NCBI RefSeq assembly: GCF_000701465.1
Contig: NZ_JNIY01000003.1
Coordinates: forward strand, 1,178,001-1,242,000
Reading direction: 5' to 3'
Source of the DNA: Paraoerskovia marina DSM 21750
GTDB lineage: Bacteria > Actinomycetota > Actinomycetes > Actinomycetales > Cellulomonadaceae
Length of the DNA: 64,000 nt
Below are positions 34,975 through 45,315 of this stretch, in pieces; positions within the stretch are counted from its first letter, which is position 1, and the number at the start of each line of letters is the position of its first letter. A program made the translations under genes and the position numbers. Below the pieces are notes generated by a model. It ran no database searches and was not told the DNA's origin. It saw only the letters and a program-made list of their open reading frames with translations.

Positions 34975-35991
34975 ATGAGCACGAACCGTGAGAGCACGGG
35001 TCGACCCGAGGGCGCCGAGGGGCGCCATGTTCCGGTCCTGCGCCAGCGGTGCGTCGACCTGCTCGCGCCGGCGCTCCGCACGCCCGACGCCGTGCTCGTC
35101 GACTGCACGCTCGGGATGGGCGGTCACACCGAGGCCGTGCTCGAGCAGGTCCCCGGCGTTCGTGTCATCGGCATCGACCGTGACCCGCAGGCGCTCGACC
35201 TGGCGTCGGAGCGTCTCGCTCGGTTCGGCGGCCGGTTCCTTCCCGCGAGAGCGGTCTACGACGAGATCGCCGACGTCGTGTCGTCGCACGACCTGCCCGG
35301 CGTCCAGGGCGTCCTCATGGATCTCGGAGTCTCCTCGCTCCAGCTGGACGAGACCGAGCGAGGCTTCTCCTACGCGCACGACGCGCCCCTGGACATGCGG
35401 ATGGACCAGAGTGCGGGCATCACTGCGGCGGAGGTCCTTAACACCTACGACGTGGGGGAGCTGACCCGTGTGCTCCGTGAGTACGGCGAGGAACGGTTCG
35501 CCGGGCGTATTGCCCGTGCGATCGTCCGTCGCCGCGAGATCGAGCCGTGGTCCCGGACCCACGAGCTCGCCGACGTCGTGCGCGCCAGTGTCCCGGCGGC
35601 GACGCGACGGACCGGCGGCAACCCCGCCAAGCGGACCTTCCAGGCGCTGCGTATCGAGGTGAACGGCGAGCTCGACGCACTCCGGCGCGCGGTGCCGGCC
35701 GCCGTCGAGGCCCTGGACGTGGGTGGGCGCATCGTCGTCGAGTCATATCACTCCCTGGAGGACCGGATCGTCAAGCAGGTGCTCGCCCGCGGCGCGACCT
35801 CGAGCGCGCCGGCGGGCCTTCCCGTCGAGCCGGAGACGCACCGTCCCTATCTGAAGCTTCTGACGCGCGGCGCGGAGGAGGCAGATGCCGCCGAGGTCGA
35901 GCAGAACCCTCGGTCGGCGTCCGTCCGACTTCGTGGTGCCGAGCGCCTGCGCACCACCCCTGACCACATGAGCCACCAGGAGTCACGATGA
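34975..35991 (+). CDS. rsmH: 16S rRNA (cytosine(1402)-N4)-methyltransferase RsmH
   Basis: RsmH methylates N4 of C1402 in the decoding centre of 16S rRNA. The 338-residue protein has [15 protein letters not shown], motif [57 protein letters not shown] and, near the end, [17 protein letters not shown] with [13 protein letters not shown]. It is followed by ftsL with a 4-bp overlap. GGAGGAG precedes the ATG. Confidence 0.97.
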   Translation: MSTNRESTGRPEGAEGRHVPVLRQRCVDLLAPALRTPDAVLVDCTLGMGGHTEAVLEQVPGVRVIGIDRDPQALDLASERLARFGGRFLPARAVYDEIADVVSSHDLPGVQGVLMDLGVSSLQLDETERGFSYAHDAPLDMRMDQSAGITAAEVLNTYDVGELTRVLREYGEERFAGRIARAIVRRREIEPWSRTHELADVVRASVPAATRRTGGNPAKRTFQALRIEVNGELDALRRAVPAAVEALDVGGRIVVESYHSLEDRIVKQVLARGATSSAPAGLPVEPETHRPYLKLLTRGAEEADAAEVEQNPRSASVRLRGAERLRTTPDHMSHQESR

Positions 35992-36386
35992 GCATGAGCC
36001 GTGCCACGGCACCCCTGACCTCCGCCGCGCCGGTCGCGGCGCCCCGGCCCCGACTCCAGCTCGTCCGAACTCCCGACCAGGCCCGGTCCCGTGGCCCGTT
36101 CATCGTTCTGTGCATGTCGATCCTCGGCGGAGCGCTTCTGTGTGGTCTGCTGTTGAGCACGACCATGGTGAGCGGGTCGTTCGAGATGCGGACCTTGCAG
36201 AGGGAGTTGGGAGCGGTGGCCCAGGACACGCAGGACCTGCAGATGGACGTCGACAGCGCGTCGGCGTCCCTGCACGAGCGGGCGACGGCGCTGGGCATGG
36301 TCCCGGCGGAGGACCCGGTGATGGTCACTCTTTCGGGTTCCGCTCCTGCGGCGCAGGACCTCGAAGGCGCGTCCGAGTCGCCGTGA
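35988..36386 (+). CDS. ftsL: Cell division protein FtsL-like
   Basis: This 132-residue bitopic protein has a cytoplasmic N-terminus (about 35 residues), one membrane segment (about 38-60, [19 protein letters not shown]), and an extracellular heptad-rich coiled coil (about 66-100, [23 protein letters not shown]). Size, topology and its position between rsmH and ftsI identify it as FtsL, which with DivIC/FtsB and FtsQ activates the septal synthase FtsW-FtsI. Sequence conservation in this family is low, so position is the main evidence. It overlaps both neighbours. Confidence 0.85.
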   Translation: MSMSRATAPLTSAAPVAAPRPRLQLVRTPDQARSRGPFIVLCMSILGGALLCGLLLSTTMVSGSFEMRTLQRELGAVAQDTQDLQMDVDSASASLHERATALGMVPAEDPVMVTLSGSAPAAQDLEGASESP

Positions 36387-38362
36387 GCCCGCGTTCTTCG
36401 GGGTCGTCGACGCCGTCGGGCCGTGGCGCGAAGGCGTCGACGACCCGTGCACGCGTCGCAGCCTCGCGCCCGGCGGCGGGAAGGACGCGGGCAACGGCCG
36501 CGTCACGGACGCCGGCACGTGCGGGTACGCGTCGGCCCGTGCCCGTCTCCGCCCGGCGGGTCCCGCGTTCGCCCGGCGACCCCGCGAGACGGCAGCGCCT
36601 CCTCGTCGTCGTGGCCGCGGTCGCCATGGTGCTGATCGCCGCTCGGCTCATCTACGTCCAGGGAGTCGCGGGACCCGCGCTCGCCGAGAGGGCGCTCGAC
36701 GAGCGCATGCGGACGGAGGTCCAGGCCGCGCACCGCGGCGACATCACGGACGCGAGCGGTGACGTGGTGCTCGCGACCTCCGTGGACCGCTACACCATCG
36801 CCGCTGACCAGCTCGCGATCGAGAACTTCGTCCCCGACTCGAGGCACGAGATCGACGGCGAGGTCGTCGAGGGCAAGGGCGCCGTGGCGGTCGCGCGGCT
36901 GCTCGCCCCGGTGCTCGGACGCGACGCGCCCGAGCTGGCGGCGGAGCTCGTGCCTGCGGTCGGCACAGACCCGGACCGCAACCACGTGCTGGCCAAGGAC
37001 GTCGTCCCGGAGGTGCAGCGGGCGATCCTCGACCTCAGCCTTTCGGCCTACATCAGCACGACGCTCGAGAGCGAGCGGGTCTACCCGGCGAAGACGACGG
37101 CGGGCAACATCCTGGGATTCCTCGGCGACGAGGACGGGGCGCAGGTCGGGCGCGGGGGAGCCGAGCTGATGTTCGACGACGTCCTCAGCGGCACGTCGGG
37201 CTACGTCACCTACGACTCGGCCCGCGGTGGGCAGCAGATTCCGGGTGCGTCCGAGGAGCGCGTCGAGCCGGTCCCGGGTGACGACGTACGTACGACGCTC
37301 GACCTCGACGTCCAGTGGAAGGCCCAGGACGAGCTCGAGAAGGCCGTGCAGGACTCGGGAGCCGAGTACGGCATGGCGGTGGTCCAGGACGTTCGCACCG
37401 GAGACGTCGTCGCGCTGGCCGACTCGGGAACCCCTGACCCGAACGACCGCTCGTCCGCGGCGGTCGCGAACTCGAGCCGGGTCGTCTCCAACATCTTCGA
37501 CCCCGGGTCGACCGGGAAGGTCATCACGATGGCGGCCATCCTCGACCTCGGGATCGCGACGCCGACGAGCGAGTACGAGGTGCCGTACTCCTACACGACG
37601 TCGAACGGCCAGACGTTCAGCGACTCGCACGAGCACCCGGTCCAGAAGCTCACGCTCGCCGGGATCCTGACGACCTCGTCCAACACCGGGACGGTCATCG
37701 TCGGGCAGGAGATCCCCAAGCAGGTCCGCTACGACTACCTGAGCAAGTTCGGGTTCGGCAGCTCGACGGGTCTGGGCCTCCCGGGCGAGTCGGCCGGGAT
37801 CCTCCGGGACCCCGACGACTGGGACGGCTCGACGGAGTACGCCGTTCTCTTCGGCCAGGGGCTCGCGGTCAACGCGATGCAGATCACGAGTGTCTTCTCC
37901 ACCATCGCGAACGGCGGTGTCCGGATGGAGCCGAACCTCGTCGAGGGCACGGTCGACGCCGACGACGTCTTCCTCGCGACCGACCGGGGCGAGGGCACTC
38001 GTGTGATCGACGAGGAGACGGCCGACACGGTCCTGCACATGATGGAGGGGGTGACCAGCGGAGAGGAAGGCACGGGCAAGAAGGCGACGATCCCCGGATA
38101 CCGGGTCGCCGGAAAGACGGGAACAGCCCAGGTCCCGGGCCCGAACGGTGAGCTGACGGGAATCATGGCGTCGTTCGTCGGGGTCGCGCCTGCCGACGAT
38201 CCGCGCTACGCGGTCTCGGTCTTCCTCAAGGACCCGTCCAGCTCGATCTTCGGGGGCGACGTCGCCGCACCGGCGTTCCGCGACATCATGGCCTTCGCGC
38301 TCGAGCAGGCCGACGTGCCTCCGAGCGAGACCCCGTACGAGCCTCTTCCCGAGACCTGGTGA
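36383..38362 (+). CDS. ftsI: Septal penicillin-binding protein FtsI (PBP3), class B transpeptidase
   Basis: FtsI cross-links peptidoglycan at the division site. The 659-residue protein has a basic Arg/Ala-rich cytoplasmic N-terminus (about 70 residues), a membrane segment (about 73-94), a PBP dimerisation domain, and a transpeptidase domain with the three active-site motifs: STGK at 376-379, SSN at 432-434 and KTG at 578-580. The GTG start overlaps the ftsL stop (GTGA). Longer starts in the frame would read through ftsL and are unlikely. Confidence 0.96.
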   Translation: MSPRSSGSSTPSGRGAKASTTRARVAASRPAAGRTRATAASRTPARAGTRRPVPVSARRVPRSPGDPARRQRLLVVVAAVAMVLIAARLIYVQGVAGPALAERALDERMRTEVQAAHRGDITDASGDVVLATSVDRYTIAADQLAIENFVPDSRHEIDGEVVEGKGAVAVARLLAPVLGRDAPELAAELVPAVGTDPDRNHVLAKDVVPEVQRAILDLSLSAYISTTLESERVYPAKTTAGNILGFLGDEDGAQVGRGGAELMFDDVLSGTSGYVTYDSARGGQQIPGASEERVEPVPGDDVRTTLDLDVQWKAQDELEKAVQDSGAEYGMAVVQDVRTGDVVALADSGTPDPNDRSSAAVANSSRVVSNIFDPGSTGKVITMAAILDLGIATPTSEYEVPYSYTTSNGQTFSDSHEHPVQKLTLAGILTTSSNTGTVIVGQEIPKQVRYDYLSKFGFGSSTGLGLPGESAGILRDPDDWDGSTEYAVLFGQGLAVNAMQITSVFSTIANGGVRMEPNLVEGTVDADDVFLATDRGEGTRVIDEETADTVLHMMEGVTSGEEGTGKKATIPGYRVAGKTGTAQVPGPNGELTGIMASFVGVAPADDPRYAVSVFLKDPSSSIFGGDVAAPAFRDIMAFALEQADVPPSETPYEPLPETW

Positions 38363-38400
38363 CGACGTGCAGCGCGCGGTCGCCGGGGCGCTGCACAAGG

Positions 38401-38413
38401 TAGGTTGTGCGAC
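38401..38413 (+). promoter_or_regulatory. Possible leaderless promoter inside the dcw cluster, before murE
   Basis: TAGGTT at 38401-38406 lies 7 nt before the GTG at 38414, in a 51-bp gap between ftsI and murE that is one of the few real gaps in this part of the cluster. AAGG just before TAGGTT could instead act as a distant ribosome binding site. Confidence 0.35.
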
Positions 38414-40018
38414 GTGAGTTCACCCATCGACAGGCTCCGGCCAGCTGTCTCCGCCGGACGTCCGCTCCGCGACGTCGTGGCGTTGCTCGACCTGGAGCCG
38501 GATTCCTCCGCGCGCCTCGACGTCCCGGTGACGTCGGTCTCCTCGGACAACCGCACCGTCCAGCCTCAAGCCCTCTTCGTGGCGCTGCCCGGGGCCCACG
38601 TCCACGGGGCGACCTACGCCGAGGACGCCGTGTCACGAGGCGCGGTCGCCGTCCTGACCGACCCCGCCGGTCGTGAGCTCCTTCGCGAGATCTCCGTGCC
38701 GGTCGTCGTGTGCGACGAGCCGCGCACGGTGCTCGGACCGGTCGCCAGCGTGGTCTACGGAGCACCCGCGCAGGACCTCGGCACGTTCGCCGTCACGGGG
38801 ACGAACGGCAAGACGACCACCACCTACATGATCGACCACGTCCTCGGCGCGATGGGTTTTCGCGGAGGACTGGTCGGAACGGTCGAGACGCGTTCCGGGG
38901 ACCGGGTCCTGCCGAGCAGGCTCACCACTCCCGAGGCGGCCGACCTGCAGGCGCTGCTCGCCGCGATGCGGGAGGACGACGTCCGCACGCTCGCGATGGA
39001 GGTCTCCTCGCACGCCTTGGCGCTGCACCGGGTCGACGGCATCGTGTTCGACGTCGCAGGGTTCACGAACCTGAGCCAGGACCATCTCGACTTCCACGGC
39101 GACCTCCAGGGGTACTTCGCCACGAAGGCCCGGCTCTTCACCCCCGCCCACGCTCGCCGCGGGGTCGTCGTCGTCGACGACGCGTGGGGTGAGCGCATGG
39201 TCGAGAGCGCCCAGATCCCCGTGGCGACGTTGCGGACGACCGCCGGCCAGGGCACAGGGTCGACCGCGGACTGGTGGGTGGACGACGTCCACCCGGAGCC
39301 GGCGCGTACGGCCTTCACGCTGCGGCATCGCGACGGCCGCGCGCTCGAGACGGGGACGTCGTTGCCCGGCGGCTTCAACGTGACGAACGCGGCGTTGGCC
39401 CTCGCGATGGTGCTCGAGGCGGGTTCTGACGTCCGGGACGTCGCCGACGCGCTCGGCGCGGCTGGCGGGGTCTCGCCGGCCGTCCCCGGGCGGATGGAGC
39501 AGGTCTCGGACGAGCCACGCGTCGTGGTCGACTTCGCGCACAACCCGGACGCCCTCCGGCTCGCGCTCCAAGCGCTGCGGCCCACCACCCGCGGGCGTCT
39601 GACAGTCGTCTTCGGAGCCACGGGGGAGCGCGACGTCGGAAAGCGGCCGACGATGGGGGCCATCGCCGTCGAATATGCTGACCGGGTCGTCGTCACGGAC
39701 GACGACCCCCATGCGGAGGCCCCCGGCCCGATCCGGGCCCAGGTCCTGGCCGGGGCCAGGTCCGCGGCGGAACGCGTCGACCTCGGGGAACCGCGGCGCG
39801 GCGTCGCGGTGGACGAGGTCGCTCCGCGCGCCGAGGCGATCGCGACGGCGATCCGCGAGGCGGGGGAGCACGACACGGTGCTCGTGGCCGGACGAGGACA
39901 CGAGACGGTCCAGGAGATCGCCGGGGTGGACCACCTGCTCGACGACCGCGTGGAGGCGCGGGCGGCTGTGGCAGCACGGAAGCCCCTGGACAACGACATG
40001 AAGGAGCAGCACCCATGA
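38414..40018 (+). CDS. murE: UDP-N-acetylmuramoyl-tripeptide synthetase MurE
   Basis: MurE adds the third (diamino) residue of the peptidoglycan stem to UDP-MurNAc-L-Ala-D-Glu. The 534-residue ligase has the N-terminal domain block TSVSSDNRTVQPQALFVALPG, ATP loop GTNGKTTTTYM, the carbamylated-lysine region YFATKARLF and the C-terminal domain. The specificity motif, DNPR in enzymes using meso-diaminopimelate, reads DDPH at residues 430-433, which argues for lysine or ornithine. The GTG at 38414 is preferred over a TTG three codons earlier. The stop overlaps murF. Confidence 0.95.
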   Translation: MSSPIDRLRPAVSAGRPLRDVVALLDLEPDSSARLDVPVTSVSSDNRTVQPQALFVALPGAHVHGATYAEDAVSRGAVAVLTDPAGRELLREISVPVVVCDEPRTVLGPVASVVYGAPAQDLGTFAVTGTNGKTTTTYMIDHVLGAMGFRGGLVGTVETRSGDRVLPSRLTTPEAADLQALLAAMREDDVRTLAMEVSSHALALHRVDGIVFDVAGFTNLSQDHLDFHGDLQGYFATKARLFTPAHARRGVVVVDDAWGERMVESAQIPVATLRTTAGQGTGSTADWWVDDVHPEPARTAFTLRHRDGRALETGTSLPGGFNVTNAALALAMVLEAGSDVRDVADALGAAGGVSPAVPGRMEQVSDEPRVVVDFAHNPDALRLALQALRPTTRGRLTVVFGATGERDVGKRPTMGAIAVEYADRVVVTDDDPHAEAPGPIRAQVLAGARSAAERVDLGEPRRGVAVDEVAPRAEAIATAIREAGEHDTVLVAGRGHETVQEIAGVDHLLDDRVEARAAVAARKPLDNDMKEQHP

Positions 40019-41424
40019 TCGAGCTGACTGCGGCACAGGTGGCCGCAGCCACCAGCGGGCGCCTCGTGGCGGACCCCGACGCGGCGGTCTCCGGGGCCGT
40101 CGTCGTCGACTCCCGCGAGGTCCAGGACGGGTCGCTCTTCGTCGCGCTCCCCGGTGAGCACGTCGACGGCCACGACTTCGTGCCGGCGGCGATCGAGGCC
40201 GGAGCGACTCTTGTCCTCGCGGCGCGGGAGGTCGAGGGCCCGTGCGTCGTCGTCGACGACGTCCAGGCTGCGCTCGGCGAGCTGGCGCGATACGTCCTCG
40301 CGGAGCTGCGCCGCCGCGGCCCGCTCCGCGTCGTCGGCGTCACCGGGTCGGTCGGTAAGACGACGACGAAGGATCTGCTCGGCGCTCTTCTGCGTCCGGA
40401 GGGGCCCGCCGTCGTTCCGGTCGGGTCGTTCAACAACGAGATCGGCCTTCCCCTCACCGTCCTGCGCGCCGACGAGGCGACCCGCACGCTGGTTCTCGAG
40501 ATGGGTGCGTCGGGGATCGGCCACCTGACCTACCTGACCCGTATCGCGCCGCCGGACGTCGCCGTCGTCCTCCGGGTCGGTGCGGCGCACCTCGGCGAGT
40601 TCGGGGGGATCGAGGCGGTGGCCGAGGCCAAGAGCGAGATCGTGACGGGGCTGGCACCCGACGGCGTCGCCGTGCTGAACGCCGACGACTTCCGCGTCGC
40701 CGCGATGTCGGAGAAGGCACCCGGGAAGGTCGTCCGGTGCGGGACGATCCCCAGCGCGGACGTGCGCGCGGAGTCGATCCGCGTCGACGCCGGTGGCCGT
40801 GCGTCCTTCACGCTGCGGCTTCGCGACGAGCACGGTGACGAGCGACGTGCCCCGGTCCGGCTCGGACTGGTCGGCGAGCACCACGTGACGAACGCGGTGG
40901 CCGCGGCTGCGGCGGCGTTGTGCCTCGGTGTCGGGCTCGAGGACGTCGCCCAGCGGCTCACGGGGACGGTCGCTGCCAGCCCGCACCGCATGCACGTGGT
41001 GGACCGTGCCGACGGGGTCACGATCGTCGACGACTCGTACAACGCGAACCCCGACTCGATGCGTGCCGCGCTGCGGACGCTCGCCGTCATGTCCGGTCGT
41101 GAGCGTCGCTCGGTGGCCGTGCTCGGCGAGATGCGTGAGCTCGGACCCGAGTCGCGGGCCATCCACGACGAGATCGGCCGGCTCGCCGTCCGCTTGAACA
41201 TCAAGCTCCTGATCGTGGTGGGCCTCGGTGCCCAGGGCCTGCACGACGGTGCCGTCCAGGAGGGATCCTGGGGCGAGGAGACCGTGCTCGTCGACGACGT
41301 CGAGGCCGCCTCGGAACTCCTTCGCACCGAGCTCCGCCCGGGTGACGTCGTTCTCGTCAAGGCGTCGAACGGCTCGGGCCTCTGGCGTCTCGGCGACGAG
41401 CTGGTGGGGGGCACCGACGCATGA
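40015..41424 (+). CDS. murF: UDP-N-acetylmuramoyl-tripeptide--D-alanyl-D-alanine ligase MurF
   Basis: MurF adds D-Ala-D-Ala to complete the UDP-MurNAc-pentapeptide. The 469-residue protein has the substrate-domain block [26 protein letters not shown], the ATP loop [26 protein letters not shown], and the C-terminal [15 protein letters not shown] and LGEMRELG. It overlaps murE and mraY by 4 bp each. No ddl gene is seen in the window, so D-Ala-D-Ala must come from a gene elsewhere. Confidence 0.96.
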   Translation: MIELTAAQVAAATSGRLVADPDAAVSGAVVVDSREVQDGSLFVALPGEHVDGHDFVPAAIEAGATLVLAAREVEGPCVVVDDVQAALGELARYVLAELRRRGPLRVVGVTGSVGKTTTKDLLGALLRPEGPAVVPVGSFNNEIGLPLTVLRADEATRTLVLEMGASGIGHLTYLTRIAPPDVAVVLRVGAAHLGEFGGIEAVAEAKSEIVTGLAPDGVAVLNADDFRVAAMSEKAPGKVVRCGTIPSADVRAESIRVDAGGRASFTLRLRDEHGDERRAPVRLGLVGEHHVTNAVAAAAAALCLGVGLEDVAQRLTGTVAASPHRMHVVDRADGVTIVDDSYNANPDSMRAALRTLAVMSGRERRSVAVLGEMRELGPESRAIHDEIGRLAVRLNIKLLIVVGLGAQGLHDGAVQEGSWGEETVLVDDVEAASELLRTELRPGDVVLVKASNGSGLWRLGDELVGGTDA

Positions 41425-42503
41425 TCGCGATCCTCGTCGCGGCGACGGTCTCGCTCCTGGTGGCGCTCTTCGGGACGCCGCTCTTCATCCGGTTCCTCGT
41501 CCGCCGTCAGTACGGGCAGTTCGTCCGCCAGGACGGGCCGACGGCGCACTTCACCAAGCGCGGGACGCCGACGATGGGCGGCGTCGTCATCATCGCCGCC
41601 ACCCTGATCGGCTGGATCGTCTCGGCGATCCTCACGGGGTCGATCCCCAGCGTCTCCGCGGTCCTTGTCATGTTCCTCATGACGGGTCTCGGGGTCGTGG
41701 GGTTCCTGGACGACTTCACGAAGATCCGCAAGCAGCGCAGCCTCGGACTCTCCGCCAAGGGAAAGATCATCGGGCAGGGGGTCGTGGGCATCACCTTCGC
41801 GGTCCTTGCCCTGCAGTTCCCGAACGAGAACTTCCGGACCCCCGCCTCCACCCGGATCTCGTTCCTGCGAGACACCAACATCGACCTGGCGTTCGCCGGG
41901 GCGACCCTCGGCCTGATCCTCTTCGTCATCTGGGCGAACTTCCTGATCACCGCCTGGTCGAACGCGGTGAACCTGACCGACGGCCTCGACGGGCTCGCGA
42001 CCGGGGCGTCCCTGGTCGTGTTCGGTGCCTACGTGCTGGTGAGCCTGTGGCAGATGAGCCAGTGGTGCCAGCGCATCGACACGGCCGGGCCGAGCTGCTA
42101 CGAGGTTCGTGACCCGCAGGGGCTGGCCATCGTGTCGGCGTCGATCATGGGCGCGTGCATCGGCTTCCTGTGGTGGAACGCCAGCCCCGCCAAGATCTTC
42201 ATGGGGGACACGGGCTCGTTGGCCCTCGGTGGCGCGCTCGCGGGCCTCTCGATCTTCACCCGCACCGAGATCCTGGCCGTGATCATCGGTGGCCTCTTCG
42301 TCATCATCGTCCTCTCCGACGTCATCCAGATCGGCTTCTTCAAGATGACCGGCCGGCGCGTCTTCAAGATGGCGCCGCTGCACCACCACTTCGAGCTCTC
42401 CGGGTGGGGCGAGGTCACCATCGTGATCCGGTTCTGGCTGATCGCCGGGCTCTTCGCCGCCCTCGGCACCGGGATCTTCTACGCCGAGTGGGTCGTCGGC
42501 TAG
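41421..42503 (+). CDS. mraY: Phospho-N-acetylmuramoyl-pentapeptide-transferase MraY
   Basis: MraY makes lipid I by moving phospho-MurNAc-pentapeptide to undecaprenyl phosphate in the membrane. The 360-residue protein has about ten hydrophobic segments. Key loops are visible: [64 protein letters not shown] and the histidine motif [11 protein letters not shown]. It overlaps murF by 4 bp and shares one base of its stop with the murD GTG. Confidence 0.97.
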   Translation: MIAILVAATVSLLVALFGTPLFIRFLVRRQYGQFVRQDGPTAHFTKRGTPTMGGVVIIAATLIGWIVSAILTGSIPSVSAVLVMFLMTGLGVVGFLDDFTKIRKQRSLGLSAKGKIIGQGVVGITFAVLALQFPNENFRTPASTRISFLRDTNIDLAFAGATLGLILFVIWANFLITAWSNAVNLTDGLDGLATGASLVVFGAYVLVSLWQMSQWCQRIDTAGPSCYEVRDPQGLAIVSASIMGACIGFLWWNASPAKIFMGDTGSLALGGALAGLSIFTRTEILAVIIGGLFVIIVLSDVIQIGFFKMTGRRVFKMAPLHHHFELSGWGEVTIVIRFWLIAGLFAALGTGIFYAEWVVG

Positions 42504-43933
42504 TGCTTGCGCTCGAACGAAGCCGGGTCGTCGTCGCGGGCCTCGGGGTGAGCGGTCGCGCGGCCCGGGCAGCGCTCGTTCCTCGGGCGGCCTCCGTGAC
42601 GACGGTCGACCGCGACGCCGACGACGCGGACGTCGCAGACCTCGTCGATCTCGCAGACGTCGACGTGGTCGTCGCCAGCCCGGGGTGGGCCCCGACATCA
42701 CCGCTCCTCGAACGTGCTCGTCGTGCCGGCGTCCCCGTGTGGAGCGAGGTCGAGCTCGCGTGGCACCTCCGCGTCGATCGTGCGGACGGCACGGGCCCTG
42801 CGCCGTGGGTCGCCGTGACGGGAACGAACGGGAAGACGACGACCGTGCAGATGCTCGAGTCGATCCTCGCGGCCGCCGGGCTCCGCACGCTCGCCGTCGG
42901 GAACGTCGGCACCCCGGTGGTCGAGGCCGTCCTCGATCCGCACCTGGACGTGCTCGCCGTCGAGCTCTCGAGCTTTCAGCTCCACTTCACCCGGTCGATG
43001 AAGGTCCTCGCAGGTGCCGTGCTGAACGTCGCCCCCGACCACCTCGACTGGCACGGTGGAATGGACAACTACGTCGCCGACAAGGCGAGGATCTTTCGCG
43101 GCGCGGAGCGTGCCTGTGTCTACTCCGTGGCGGACGGCCGCACCCGGCGGATGGTCGAGGACGCGGACGTCGGCGAGGGGGCCCACGCCGTCGGCTTCAC
43201 ACTCGGTGCGCCGGGTCCTGGCGAGCTCGGTCTCGTGGAGGACGTCCTCGTCGACCGCGCGTTCCACCTCCCGGTGGACGACCCGCGACGGCACGGGTCG
43301 GCCGACGAGCTCGCGACCCTCGCCGATCTTGCGCACCTCGCCCCGCAGGCCATTCCGCCGCACATCGTGCAGAACGCCCTCGCGGCCGCGGCACTGGCTC
43401 GGGCCGCCGGCGTCCCCGCGGGTGCGGTCGCGGAGGGCCTGCGCGCCTACCGGCCGGGTGCGCATCGTCTCGCCCCGGCGGGCACGCTCGACGGAGTGCA
43501 CTTCGTCGACGACTCGAAGGCGACCAACGCCCACGCGGCCGACGCCGCCCTGCGTGCGTTCGGCCCGGCGAGCGTCGTCTGGATCGCGGGCGGCCTGGCG
43601 AAGGGCGCGACGTTCGACGACCTCGTGGCGGCCCGACGCGACCGTCTCCGTGCCGTCGTCGTCATCGGTGTCGATGCGACGCCCGTCACGGAGGCGCTCG
43701 CGCGACACGCGCCGGAGATCCCCGTCGTGCGGATCGCCCCGGGAGAGACTGACGTGATGCGCAGCGCCGTGGTCGCTGCCCGGGAGCTCGCCCGTGCGGG
43801 TGACACCGTTCTGCTGGCCCCGGCGTGCGCATCGATGGACCAGTTCCGCTCGTACGCCGAGCGGGGTGACGCGTTCGCCGCCCAGGTGCGCGCCCTCATC
43901 TCCGCTCCAGGGAGCGCCGCACCTCAGGAGTGA
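42503..43933 (+). CDS. murD: UDP-N-acetylmuramoylalanine--D-glutamate ligase MurD
   Basis: MurD adds D-Glu to UDP-MurNAc-L-Ala. The 476-residue protein has a Rossmann-like N-terminus (VVVAGLGVSGRAA), the ATP loop TGTNGKTTTVQM, ELSSFQLHFT, NVAPDHLDWHGGMDNYVADKARIF and the C-terminal FVDDSKATNAHAADAAL and LLAPACASMDQF. The GTG begins on the last base of the mraY stop; a much longer frame reaching upstream is only mraY read out of frame. The stop is 4 bp before ftsW. Confidence 0.95.
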   Translation: MLALERSRVVVAGLGVSGRAARAALVPRAASVTTVDRDADDADVADLVDLADVDVVVASPGWAPTSPLLERARRAGVPVWSEVELAWHLRVDRADGTGPAPWVAVTGTNGKTTTVQMLESILAAAGLRTLAVGNVGTPVVEAVLDPHLDVLAVELSSFQLHFTRSMKVLAGAVLNVAPDHLDWHGGMDNYVADKARIFRGAERACVYSVADGRTRRMVEDADVGEGAHAVGFTLGAPGPGELGLVEDVLVDRAFHLPVDDPRRHGSADELATLADLAHLAPQAIPPHIVQNALAAAALARAAGVPAGAVAEGLRAYRPGAHRLAPAGTLDGVHFVDDSKATNAHAADAALRAFGPASVVWIAGGLAKGATFDDLVAARRDRLRAVVVIGVDATPVTEALARHAPEIPVVRIAPGETDVMRSAVVAARELARAGDTVLLAPACASMDQFRSYAERGDAFAAQVRALISAPGSAAPQE

Positions 43934-43937
43934 TCGG

Positions 43938-45224
43938 ATGGCACCTGCTGCGACAGCCCGTTCTGCGCCGCGCCCGGTCTCTCAGGGGCGGTGGGACACG
44001 GTCACGACCAGCTACTACCTGATCATCGGTTCGACGGGTCTGCTGCTGCTCCTCGGCCTGATCATGGTGCTCTCGGCGTCCGCACCGACGCAGGTCGCGG
44101 CGTCGGCGAGCCCCTACGGACTCTTCTTCCGACAGTCGGCCTACGCGGCGATCGGCCTCGTCGGGCTGGTGGTAGCGAGCCGTCTGCCGGTCGCGTTCTA
44201 CCGTCGCTCGGCACCGGTGCTGCTGCTCGCGGCCCTGTTTCTCCAGGCGCTGACCCTGACCGGGTTCGGACACTCGGTGAACGGCAACTCGGGGTGGTTG
44301 AACCTCGGGGGGGTGACGGTCCAGCCGGCCGAGATCCTGAAGCTCGCGCTGGCGCTCTGGCTCGGCGCCGTCCTCGGACGCAAGCGCGCGCTGCTCGGCC
44401 AGTGGCGGCACGTCCTGGTCCCGGCGGCCCCCGTCGTGGTGATCGCCCTCGGACTGGTGCTCGGTGGCAACGACCTGGGGACCACGATCGTGCTCTGCCT
44501 CGTCGTCGCGGCCGCGTTCATCGTCTCGGGCGCGGAGTGGAAGCTCTTGACGATGGGCGGGGTGCTGGCCGCCGTCGGGATGGTCGGTCTGTTCGTCGTC
44601 GGCAACTCCAACCGCACCGACCGCATCAGTGCGGTCTACGGCGCCTGTGCGGACGCCGTCCGCGGCCAGGTCTCGAGCGCGGACGCGGCGGACGCGTGCT
44701 ACCAGTCCGTGCACGGGATGTGGGGACTGGCCACGGGGGGCCTTCTCGGCGTCGGACTCGGCTCGAGCCGGGAGAAGTGGAGCTATCTGCCCGCGGCGGT
44801 CAACGACTTCATCTACTCGGTGCTCGGCGAGGAGTTCGGGTTGTTCGGGACGCTGGTCGTCCTGGCGCTCTTCGGTGTCCTGGGCTTCGCGATGGCCCGG
44901 GTCGTCATGCGGCACCCGGACCCGTTCGTCAAGGTGGCCACGGCCGGGATCTCGGCGTGGATCGTCGGGCAGGCGATCATCAACATCTGCGTGGTCGTGG
45001 GGCTGCTCCCGGTGATCGGGGTTCCGCTGCCGCTGATGTCCGCGGGCGGCTCTGCGCTCATCGCGACGTTGCTCGCGATCGGTGTGGTCCTCGCGTTCGC
45101 GCGCGACGAGCCGGGCGCGCGGGAGGCGCTCGCCGCGCGCCCTCACGTGATCCGCCGGACGTTCAGCGTCGTGGCGGGCGCGACGCGGCGGGTACCGTTG
45201 CGGCGCGGCGGCAGTGCAAAATGA
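43938..45224 (+). CDS. ftsW: Septal peptidoglycan polymerase FtsW (SEDS family)
   Basis: FtsW is the SEDS glycosyltransferase that polymerises lipid II at the septum with FtsI. The 428-residue protein has about ten membrane segments after a short cytoplasmic N-terminus. Hallmarks are the GNSGWLNLGGVTVQPAEILKLAL stretch, GGNDLGTTIVL, GLGSSREKWSYLPAAVNDFIYSVLGEEFG and VIGVPLPLMSAGGSALIA. The C-terminus is a basic tail. AGGAG, inside the end of murD, provides the ribosome binding site. Confidence 0.96.
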   Translation: MAPAATARSAPRPVSQGRWDTVTTSYYLIIGSTGLLLLLGLIMVLSASAPTQVAASASPYGLFFRQSAYAAIGLVGLVVASRLPVAFYRRSAPVLLLAALFLQALTLTGFGHSVNGNSGWLNLGGVTVQPAEILKLALALWLGAVLGRKRALLGQWRHVLVPAAPVVVIALGLVLGGNDLGTTIVLCLVVAAAFIVSGAEWKLLTMGGVLAAVGMVGLFVVGNSNRTDRISAVYGACADAVRGQVSSADAADACYQSVHGMWGLATGGLLGVGLGSSREKWSYLPAAVNDFIYSVLGEEFGLFGTLVVLALFGVLGFAMARVVMRHPDPFVKVATAGISAWIVGQAIINICVVVGLLPVIGVPLPLMSAGGSALIATLLAIGVVLAFARDEPGAREALAARPHVIRRTFSVVAGATRRVPLRRGGSAK

Positions 45225-45315
45225 GAAGACTGTCGCCCGACCGACCGTCAGGCGAACCCGCATGACGCCTCGCTGCCGTTCTGGGCGGCGACCGACCAAG
45301 GAGATCTGAACCGTC

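Noticed and set aside
38824-41244. An 806-codon minus-strand open frame opposite murE and murF
   Set aside because: High-GC codon bias keeps the complementary frame open. The composition (Arg, His, Val, Asp rich with no motifs) is that of a shadow frame.
40530-42701. A 723-codon minus-strand open frame opposite murF, mraY and murD
   Set aside because: It is antisense to three well-supported genes, with low-complexity Arg/Asp-rich sequence.
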